NCBI GenBank assembly: GCA_037952775.1
Contig: JBANAY010000004.1
Location: 2,480,001-2,544,000 of the forward strand
DNA: 64,000 nucleotides
Reading direction: 5' to 3'
Origin: Clonostachys chloroleuca
Lineage: Eukaryota > Ascomycota > Sordariomycetes > Hypocreales > Bionectriaceae
The notes beneath the pieces were generated by a model, which searched no databases, was not told the DNA's origin, and saw only the letters and a list, made by a program, of their open reading frames with translations. Position numbers and translations under genes: made by a program. Within the stretch, counting starts at the first letter, position 1. Each line of letters begins with the position of its first letter. Below, piece by piece: positions 56,658 to 64,000 of this stretch.

Positions 56658-58877
56658 ATGACGGTCAATCGAGCCTCGATTGTGGGCACGGGAAGTGCTG
56701 GCCCTCACATTGCATCCCTCTTGGACCATGGGTCTGCCAACCACCGCCCTCGACGCCAATCCGCGCTGGATCTTGCCAGGAAGCCAGGCCGTCGCATACA
56801 AACCCGCAAATCCGCCTCCGACCTTTTGGACGACGAGGACATCAAGCGCCAGCTCTACAACCCCATCCTGGCGCCACATCTGCAGAAGCGTCCTCCCACC
56901 AGCGATGGCGTCTCTGATCTAATTGACTTCTTACGGAACCAGACGCCACCACCGGATCACTTCATGTCAATGCCGGATCATCCTGACGGCGAGGAGCGAG
57001 GACGGAGCTGGGCTCGATGGAAGAAGGGTGCTCGTCGTAGTAGGTCCCTCCCGAAACGCCAACCTCCCCCAATCCGTCTCCCAGATACCGCTGTCTCTGG
57101 TACAACAATCGGAGGACACCGCCATATTGCCATCACCATCCCCCTTGACGCAGTTCCCATGGGGGATGTTCCACGTTCTCAATATCCAGTCTATCAAAAA
57201 GAAGCTGTAAAGCCCAATGGCTTGAATCAGAACCCTGTTCGGGCGTATGTGAATGAGAGAGGCGTCGTGACGGTGCTCAGAACTGTCAAGGAGGACCGCG
57301 AGACCTCAAACTCGTCCAATTGCTCTGAAGCGCCTGCTCAGAAGCAATCTCCCATCATTATCCTTCCAAGGACTCCCTCTTATGGGAATTCGCGTCCAAA
57401 CACTAAGGGCTATCTCAGTGTTCCACCAAGTCGTGGCTCGATCAACGGCTCTATCCAGGGAAACCCCCAGAGGCTGCAGGGGACTTCAAGGGGTTACCCA
57501 GCACGTGCCTCTTCCATAAACAACCGCCCTATTCCGCCACAACAGCATGTGTCCATTGAGGGAGTTCTTTCCAAAGGGAGTGCCACCGTCACTTCTTCTG
57601 ATATTAAAACCGCCCTCCAGAATACGCGGCCTGTGTCGAGGTCCAAAGCCGCTCCTGAGTCCAGAGTATCCCGCTTGCTAGGCTCACCGATCGACTTGGA
57701 TTCCAAGCCACTACCATCTCTCCCATCTAAAGAAGAGCAGGAGAAGGAGGCCGAGCCACGTATGTCGGCTTCATCCCAAGAGGAAACAGCCCTCCATCGT
57801 TCCCACTCCACCAAAAGCCGGCGAGATCGAGTTCGCGATCGCAAGCGGCGAGACATAGAGGCACATTTGAATACGAAGACGCTCCCACAGGAGGAATCAA
57901 GAAGGCTCCAGACCCCTATACACGACAGCGAGCCCCAGATTTCCAGAGAGCCTGAAGTTGCCAACAGCCAAGAGAGCGCCGCCAGCTTCCCAACATTTAT
58001 TCCAATCCAAGTGGTGTGTAGCTTGGAGCCAACACCGGCACCCGACGAGACTGTTCCAGCTGCGCCACCAAGGATGAGCCTCCGACCCGAACCCAAGACC
58101 CCCACTAGACAGATCATCAGCCTAGAAGATGATCTGAACGATGCATCTATTTCCCAAAAGCCATTGGCAGAAAGCCACTTGAACTCGTCCAACGATCCCA
58201 CTCCTCCGTTATCAGCCAAGGGCTCACCCGTCCGGAGACACAGCGCGCTTGACCGAACTTCGCTCTCTCGTCGACGCGAATGGAGGGCATCTCGAGAAAC
58301 GGAGCGGCAAAACCGGGAGGCAAGGGCTACGATGCAAGCAAGAGCTAGAAAGCTAGCCATGGAGGTCGGGGACAGGGCGAAGGAGGAGACCCCCGCGCTG
58401 GACAAGGAAATTATGCGGCTATATGAGGCATACCGAGAACATCGATTCCGTGATATGGAACGCCGACTACGACGACTAGAACGGAACGGCGATGTTTGGC
58501 TCCGTGCTCTGGTTCCAGTCCTCGACAGCCTCAACCAGTCCGTGGTCACCTCCAATCGCGAGGAGCCTGAGGCCCGAGGATGGGCATCGGATGGTGAAGA
58601 ATCGGCCGCACATGCCATCAAGAAAGAAGCTCAAAGGCGCGCGTCTGCTTCTATCCGCAGGTCAAATAGCGCGCAATCATACAGAAATGCTCGTGAGCAA
58701 GGGCTCGTGCAGAAGCTAGAAGAGGTTCTGGAGGACGACATGGAGAGCCGATGCTGCAGCTCCAGAGGCAGCGATGAGGTGAGCGGCCTGGACATCATCG
58801 AGCCCCTGATGAGAGAGTTGGCTGGGGCAGCCAAGGTCAGGCGGATGAGATCCCACGAGCTACTGCACGCCTACTAA
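56658..58877 (+). CDS. Unrecognised basic, mostly disordered protein
   Basis: A single 739-residue frame with a good start (gcgccATGACGG at 56658). I do not recognise the family. It is rich in Arg, Ser and Pro and largely disordered. Possible phosphorylation-type stretches occur early (RRQSALDLARK, RKSASDLLDDEDIKRQL). Residues about 540-625 (RREWRASRETERQNREARA through EIMRLYEAYREHRFRDMERR) are strongly charged and predicted helical or coiled-coil, followed by the better-ordered NGDVWLRALVPVLDSLNQ. A conserved-looking C-terminal segment (EVSGLDIIEPLMRELAGAAK) ends the protein. No transmembrane segment, signal peptide or enzyme motif is visible. The long pyrimidine-rich leader and ordered helical block argue for a real gene. 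Most likely a fungal-specific scaffold or regulator; the function is unknown. Confidence 0.75.
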   Translation: MTVNRASIVGTGSAGPHIASLLDHGSANHRPRRQSALDLARKPGRRIQTRKSASDLLDDEDIKRQLYNPILAPHLQKRPPTSDGVSDLIDFLRNQTPPPDHFMSMPDHPDGEERGRSWARWKKGARRSRSLPKRQPPPIRLPDTAVSGTTIGGHRHIAITIPLDAVPMGDVPRSQYPVYQKEAVKPNGLNQNPVRAYVNERGVVTVLRTVKEDRETSNSSNCSEAPAQKQSPIIILPRTPSYGNSRPNTKGYLSVPPSRGSINGSIQGNPQRLQGTSRGYPARASSINNRPIPPQQHVSIEGVLSKGSATVTSSDIKTALQNTRPVSRSKAAPESRVSRLLGSPIDLDSKPLPSLPSKEEQEKEAEPRMSASSQEETALHRSHSTKSRRDRVRDRKRRDIEAHLNTKTLPQEESRRLQTPIHDSEPQISREPEVANSQESAASFPTFIPIQVVCSLEPTPAPDETVPAAPPRMSLRPEPKTPTRQIISLEDDLNDASISQKPLAESHLNSSNDPTPPLSAKGSPVRRHSALDRTSLSRRREWRASRETERQNREARATMQARARKLAMEVGDRAKEETPALDKEIMRLYEAYREHRFRDMERRLRRLERNGDVWLRALVPVLDSLNQSVVTSNREEPEARGWASDGEESAAHAIKKEAQRRASASIRRSNSAQSYRNAREQGLVQKLEEVLEDDMESRCCSSRGSDEVSGLDIIEPLMRELAGAAKVRRMRSHELLHAY

Positions 58878-59585
58878 ACGATCTTGATCTCGTCTACCTA
58901 TTTATTCCCACGAGAATGTGCATTCTTTATTTCTATTCCTTTTATGCAAGTATTCATACCCAAAACAACTTTGCGTCGAGAACATTTCGCATTCTTCTTT
59001 GTTAGTGTCGATACCCGGCGTTACTGGCCCTCTGGGTATCTAAGGCGGTATAGGTCATGTACCGGTAGTTGAAGCTGTTATTATTTATTTTCTAATCTAG
59101 TAGCTAGAGTTGGTGTGGGTAGAATTGTAAGTTTTGGATGAGCACGGCGCTGGCTGAACAGCAACCACGAGTCTTTGAGCGTGATTGAATGGGCGACTAT
59201 TAGATAGCACCTGGACATACCCAATTGATTATTTTTAAACTTCGTTTATACGGCCGTACGTCAAACATGGTGCTCTCTGCCGTTGCTGAAGTCAATTCTA
59301 ACTGACCGCTTCCATGACGTCGTCACTCATCTAGCTCCCTCGGAACGTCGATCTCATCAACTTTATCTGAGAGCTCCTGCTCCCCGACCCCTAAACTATC
59401 TATCATGGTTGTATACGACTTGGTGTTATCACTAAGGATCACTTGGCTATACTACATGATAGAAGCGCATTGAGCTGAACCAAGCATCACCACCGACAAC
59501 CTTGTTGGGTATAAGTGTCGTTCAAAGTAATAGCCCAGCACATCACATGAGATACACGCCCACAACATCGCCACACTAGACAAGA
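58878..59585. other. Intergenic region upstream of SDR gene
   Basis: 708 bp of AT-rich sequence, 3' region of the preceding gene and promoter of the SDR gene. No additional feature is supported. Confidence 0.45.
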
Positions 59586-60416
59586 ATGTCCCTGCCCTGG
59601 GCCTTCATCTGCCCCTCCAGCCGCGGAATAGGCCACGCCCTGACCCGGCACCTCCTCCGCTCGACCACGATCCCCATCCTGGCCACGACCCGCGGCGACG
59701 CCTCGGCCACCAAGTCCAGCCTCCTGGCCGACCTGCCCGGCGACCACCAGCTCGCGCGGCGCCTCACCGTCGTCCCCTGCGACGTCACCGACGAGCCGTC
59801 CATCGAGGCCGCGGCCCGCCGCGCTGCCGAGCTGTTCCCCCCCAAAACGCACCATCTGCACCTCGCCTGCGCTGTCCCGGGGATCCTCCACGCGGAGAAG
59901 AGCCCACGGCAGATCGGCGAGGCGGGTAGCCTCGAGAGCTTTCGCGTCAACGCGGTGGGGCCGCTGCTGCTCATCAAGCACTTCTCCGAGTTGCTCCCCA
60001 GGCGGGCGACGCAGATGAGGTTGCAGGAAAAAGGGAAGGAGGAGGAAGGGGAAGCAGCAGCCGGGCTGCCACCCCACGCCGTCTGGCTGAGCATGTCCGC
60101 CCGCGTCGGGTCCACGACGGACAATAAGCTGGGAGGGTGGTACTCGTACCGGGCGAGCAAGTCGGCGGTGATGAGCCTGACCAAGACCTTTGACAACTTC
60201 CTGCAGACCCGGAACGGCGACAAGGCCGTGGCGGTCGCGTACCACCCGGGGACGGTCAGGACGGACTTTAGCCGTGAGTACTGGGACGGCGTCGAAGAGG
60301 GAAAATTGTTCAGCCTCGAGTACGCAGCGGAGAGGATGGCGAGTGTGCTGAGCGGGCTGGAGCTGGGACAGAGAGGGAGATGCTGGGACTGGAAGAATGA
60401 GGAGGTGCCGCCTTAG
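59586..60416 (+). CDS. Short-chain dehydrogenase/reductase (SDR)
   Basis: 276 residues, no introns, ATG at 59586. SDR enzymes use NAD(P)H to reduce or oxidise alcohol/ketone groups. The Rossmann glycine motif is present in the variant form CPSSRGIGHALTRHLL near the N-terminus, with the acidic-pocket strand VVPCDVTDEPSIE, the NAVGPLLLIKHF helix, catalytic Ser in WLSMSARVGS, Tyr and Lys in YSYRASKSAVM, and the cofactor loop YHPGTVRTDFS. The first glycine of the classical TGxxxGxG is replaced by Pro/Ser, as in a group of fungal csgA-like SDRs. The gene is very GC-rich at third positions, which also creates long open frames on the opposite strand. The substrate cannot be told from sequence. Convergent with CHS5, 275 bp away. 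Confidence 0.85.
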   Translation: MSLPWAFICPSSRGIGHALTRHLLRSTTIPILATTRGDASATKSSLLADLPGDHQLARRLTVVPCDVTDEPSIEAAARRAAELFPPKTHHLHLACAVPGILHAEKSPRQIGEAGSLESFRVNAVGPLLLIKHFSELLPRRATQMRLQEKGKEEEGEAAAGLPPHAVWLSMSARVGSTTDNKLGGWYSYRASKSAVMSLTKTFDNFLQTRNGDKAVAVAYHPGTVRTDFSREYWDGVEEGKLFSLEYAAERMASVLSGLELGQRGRCWDWKNEEVPP

Positions 60417-60691
60417 AAAACGATGCTGGCGAGTAAGTGATACACATTCAAGGAGAGTCCTTTTAGTTATACAGCTCAAAAGTTCGGAAATTTCAGTGGC
60501 TTCATATAGGCAGGCTATATTAAATAGAAGAAGGTAGAGGTAGAAGCAAGGAAAAGAAACCAAAAGCCTACCGGCCGCAGAAGGCCCTGGACGCAGCTGT
60601 GCAAAAACTCCCAATAGATAGAAAAGGGTCACGGAACGCCTCGCCCCTCCCGACCCGTTCTAGTTTTGGTAAAAAGTACATTTGAGGCGCT

Positions 60692-61955
60692 TCACAGAGC
60701 AACGTCCTGGAATGAAGCGCCGTCGGGGGTGGGCGACTTTATCGCTTGGTCCCCAGCGTTGCTGGCCTCGCCCTCCTCTTCGTCGTTGCTGTCATCCTTC
60801 TTGGGGCGCAGAGCAACCTTGTGTCCCTCCATCTCTTCAAGCCGCACCTTCTGCTCGTCCTGGTCCCTCGCAGCCAGAGCCTTTTGCTCCTCTTCGGGCA
60901 GGGACTTTGGCTCCTGCTCGTCCTCCTCGGCCGGTGCGCCCGTTGCCTCATCGTCTTCGTCGTCCTTCGTCGGGGGCAGGGGCTTCTCCTCTTCCTCCGC
61001 GTGTCCCTGAGCCGCCTCTGGCCGCGCGCCGTTACCCGGCGCCGTGCTATCCCGGGGAAGCGGCTGTTGCGCCGGTGTTCCCGGAGCTGAGGGTGAGTCG
61101 TCCACTGGGGGGCCGGGCCTCATTGCATCCAGGTAGAATTTGGTCACTCCCAGGATCCGGCCATTCTTCTCGCAGGCCTCGACCCATTCCGGTCGGACAA
61201 CAGGAATGTTCGTCTCGACGGCCTTTTCCCAGGCCTGGCCTCGGCCCTCTGTCGTTACAAAGTGAGTCGTGTCGATCCGTACGCCGTCCACAATCTTGGC
61301 CCCGATCCTATTCACGGCTTGTCCAAGCCTCTCTCTGGTGGCTGGTGGCAGGATGCCAGTTGTGATCGTGACACCACTCAGGTCTGTCATTTTGTGTGTT
61401 CGCACCGTTACTCTCTCGCTGCCGAACGTCCCTGCGGTCGTCCTCAGGACCAAGTGGAAAGTGTACTCGGTGTCGACCGCCAAACCGCTAATCTTGGTGC
61501 TGTGCATTTCTAGCGGGCGCGGGATGTTTCCAGCTTTCTGGCCATTGCGATAGAGACTCAGGGAGATCAGGTCGGCGGTGGCTAGCTGAATGGGGTCCCA
61601 CTCGAGGACGACAGAAGTTTGTGTGGCATTGCGGCAGCTGAGGACGGGCGTGGCGGGCTCTTGGGCGCCGAAGGAGTCGTAGATCTGGTCTTGGAGCGCG
61701 CGGAAGCTTTGCTGGGCGGTTGCCTCCTTGGCAATATTCTGGGAGACATTGATGTCGACAATACTGCCGGATGAGATGTCAGGGGGGAGGAGAATGGATG
61801 GAAACTCGATCTTTAGGGAGTATTAGCATTTGATTCTGGCGAGCATTGGAAAGGGGGGATGTGAGCAATGCTGGAGGACGTACTAGGCGCTTGTCCGGCG
61901 TCAACAGGACGGTGACGCCAGCGTCGACCTTGCCGACGGTAAGAGATACAAGCAT
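60692..61955 (-). CDS. chs5: Exomer subunit Chs5 (FN3-BRCT protein)
   Basis: Exons 61955-61884 and 61810-60692 on the minus strand, 396 residues, phase 0 junction. Chs5 is the scaffold of exomer, which carries chitin synthase and other cargo from the trans-Golgi to the cell surface. The N-terminus MLVSLTVGKVDAGVTVLLTP matches the Chs5 dimerisation segment. A fibronectin type III domain (about residues 75-170: TPVLSCRNATQTSVVLEWDP through TEYTFHLVLRTTAG) precedes a BRCT domain (about 175-265: LSGVTITTGILPP, THFVTTEGRGQAWEKAVE, VVRPEWVEACEKNGRIL). The C-terminal 130 residues are acidic Glu/Asp/Lys-rich and disordered, as in yeast, though shorter. Confident by domain order. Confidence 0.9.
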
Positions 61956-63060
61956 TGTCGCGGGTGCGCAGGGTCTGGAATCAATGCTCGATACAGTTGC
62001 CGACAGAGAAGCTCGATAATTGTGTGCGCAAAGGCTGGGGCAGAGAACGATGATTTCCAGATGGAACACGCTGCGTGGCCTATTATTAGACTAGGCGTTG
62101 GCGATTACTGCCTATTTCCGCTCCTCTGCCGTAGTGGTAGCTTATCAGCCACAACCTTAGGGGGAGCTGTTGTGCTGTTGCGGCTCAGCTACCAGGGCAG
62201 TCACGTGCCCAAGCTACATGCGACACATCGTGCACTTATGCACTGGCAATGATATATTATCGTGGTTATTGTAGGCGCAAAGGTTCTATCAAAGTTGGTG
62301 CTCTATCGCAAACCACCTGGTCCCTCTTGCCGCAATGACTCGGGGTTTAATGCATCTCATTGGATTTCTTCGTGTAAGTGCTTCTTATCCAATTTATGCG
62401 TTGAGCTGCACAACCTTAGTGCTCTCCCCACTAGGCGAAATCTTGGCAAGGCCGACATTTAGAGGCATGTCATCACCTGTGGCATTTGCCTGGCATTGGA
62501 GCTTATAAGTGTGACTAAGAGACTCAGACGGTCATGATATAGTATCAGAGGAAAGAACTCTTCAATCCCACAATCAAAGCGAAATTTAGAGAGGGTAAAC
62601 AACCAGCGGCCTGCATTTAATAACTTTGGTTTCACAAGAAGAATCCAAAAAGCTTCTCCTCTATTCGCATGCTGTACAACGTTCATCCATGATCTTTATA
62701 ACCCCACCATTTGAGCTCACTGTTCACGACAGATTCCCCCGCACCATCTCTCTTGCTTCTCGGGAAATGAACAATGCCTGGTAGAAATATACAGCTTAAT
62801 ATGAACCATCTTGGTGTTTGCTTAGTGCGAAATGATTTTGGCTTCGTTGGCGCCCCGAGGCGTCATAATATCGATACACGGCACCAACAGTCACTAGATT
62901 CTCGATTGTAACCTTTGCACCGGTATATCATTTACTTCAACTACCAATGCACCCTATTGGCATTCCATGCACCCGAGATTGTAGTAGAACCGGCCGGAAA
63001 GACACAAGAACCGCAGACTCCCTCTCCCGCAAAAATTTTGGATTCATCAAAGACAACCGC
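61956..63060. other. Intergenic region, CHS5 promoter and eL24 3' side
   Basis: 1.1 kb, AT-rich in the 62250-62700 part. It should hold the CHS5 promoter (near 61956) and the RPL24 3' untranslated region (near 63060). No supported gene, tRNA or repeat was found. Confidence 0.45.
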
Positions 63061-63877
63061 TTAGCGGGTAGCCTTGGCGATCTTGGGGGCAGCCCCCTTA
63101 GCACCCTGCTTGCTGACCTGTCCTCGTGCGGCCGAGCCCTTAGCGGCAGCGGCGCTCTTGGCCTTCTCGGCCTTCTTGGCGGCGGCGCTGGCGGCCTTCT
63201 TCTCCTTGCTCTCCTTGATGGCGGCGGCGCGAGCGGCGTTGCGGGCCTCGGGGCGCTGGGAGCGCTTCTCCTTGATCACATCGAGGGAAGCACCGACGAT
63301 GCCACGCTGGGCCTTGACGGTGCGGCGGGTTCGCTTCTTGGCAACCTCCTGTATCTGGTGTCAGTCGTGTTCTCGCCATCAAATAAACGAGAGCTCTGCC
63401 ATCTCCTCCCGAATCATTGGAAGCCCCCGGGGGTATGGAGGTATTGGCAAACTCTCGGGTTGGGGGGTTATAGGGGCGCTTCAATCGTACCTCAGAGATA
63501 CCCTTGCGGTGCTGGCGGCGGTACAGGACAGTCCAGGCGATGCGGCGGGGGTTCTTTCTTTGCAGGAGAGAGAGACTCGGACTTGCCGTTCTGGAATCGG
63601 AAGACCTTGCTGTCGCCACGGACGTAGATTTTACCCTGAGACAATCACCAGTCAGCTTCTGCAATCAATACACCAGACATTTCCACGGGGCTCTGGTCAA
63701 GCAAGCCTGTCTTTCCCATGCTGGCCAAGGTTTTATATCCAAGGACCTCCAAGCCATGGTCGAGGGTCGCAGTTTGCCGGACGGCAATGACCAGAGACTG
63801 GGAAATCGAGAGGATCGAGAGCGTACCTTGCCAGGGTAAATTCTGACGCCGGAGAATGAGTCGTCGTAAGTTCGCAT
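63061..63877 (-). CDS. rpl24: Ribosomal protein eL24 (one frame break)
   Basis: Large-subunit ribosomal protein of the cytosolic ribosome. Exons on the minus strand are 63877-63827, 63635-63491 and 63348-63061. Recognised from [58 protein letters not shown] with KGISE, and [16 protein letters not shown], ending in a Lys/Ala-rich tail. The short first exon and phase-0 introns are usual for fungal ribosomal protein genes. Exon 2 is 145 nt, one more than a whole number of codons. The frame slips between KSES and LQRKN inside a TCTCTCTC repeat (about 63568-63576 on +). Removing one base gives SLFLQRKN and a 160-residue protein of normal size. As this is an essential gene, a sequence error is the likely cause. 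Confidence 0.92.
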
Positions 63878-64000
63878 CTTGTCGCAGTTGTCGGGTTATC
63901 GGCGACAAAACGTATGTGGTGGACCGGAAATTTGGCGATGTCGAGAAGTTGCAGGTCGCGATACGCTCAATTTTCTGGAATTGGGTGGTGTGTGGTACTG

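Noticed and set aside
57494..58621. 375-codon frame antisense to the unrecognised 739-residue gene
   Set aside because: A shadow of the sense codon pattern; its Ser/Arg-rich sequence mirrors the sense strand and has no features of its own.
59487..60632. 381-codon minus-strand frame over the SDR gene
   Set aside because: High third-position GC in the SDR gene removes antisense stops; the sense strand carries the full SDR motifs.
1..64000. CRISPR arrays, bacterial operons, rRNA genes, intact transposons
   Set aside because: None seen on reading both strands; the genome is eukaryotic and no transposase, reverse transcriptase or spaced-repeat array was found.

Overview
The window is nuclear DNA of a filamentous ascomycete. 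Genes are split by short introns (about 50-90 bp) with fungal splice sites (GTAAG/GTATG donors, CTAAC/CTGAC-like branch sites). Protein family makeup and sequence style (AreA/NIT2, an RID-type DNA methyltransferase, Srb8, Dbf2, Rgd1) point to a Sordariomycete, most likely Hypocreales. The species cannot be named from this sequence alone.

Layout, left to right: the 3' part of the nitrogen regulator areA (+, cut by the window edge); a Dbf2/SidB NDR-family kinase (-); a secreted CREG-like protein (+); a decayed tRNA-Lys copy in a gene-poor stretch; Mediator subunit Med12/Srb8 (+); an F-BAR/RhoGAP protein Rgd1 (-); an RBR ubiquitin ligase (-); an EAF elongation factor (+) convergent with a GFA-family zinc enzyme (-); RNase P/MRP subunit Pop1 (-), divergent from an NT-C2 domain protein (+); the ribosome-associated Hsp70 Ssz1 (-), divergent from exosome subunit Rrp40 (+); a predicted membrane-anchored C2H2 zinc finger protein (-); an orphan SF1 helicase (-) and an RID-type cytosine methyltransferase (-) in tandem; senataxin/Sen1 (+); an unrecognised 739-residue basic protein (+); an SDR oxidoreductase (+) convergent with the exomer subunit Chs5 (-); and ribosomal protein eL24 (-) at the right edge.

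Most genes are conserved single-copy housekeeping or regulatory genes: transcription (areA, Med12, EAF, Sen1), RNA processing (Pop1, Rrp40), translation (Ssz1, eL24), septation and polarity (Dbf2, Rgd1, Chs5). The less ordinary part is roughly 36.9-47 kb. It holds a zinc finger protein with a transmembrane segment, and an RID-like methyltransferase (the enzyme class behind repeat-induced point mutation) carrying a SUMO-interaction-like motif and sitting next to an uncharacterised UPF1-like helicase.

A technical pattern cuts across the window. Four deeply conserved genes (dbf2, POP1, RRP40, RPL24) each have one frame break that a single base would repair. Three are missing one G/C in a homopolymer and one has an extra base in a TC repeat. 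This looks like consensus error rather than gene loss. Exon coordinates were derived by hand from splice motifs and reading-frame continuity; no alignment or search was run.
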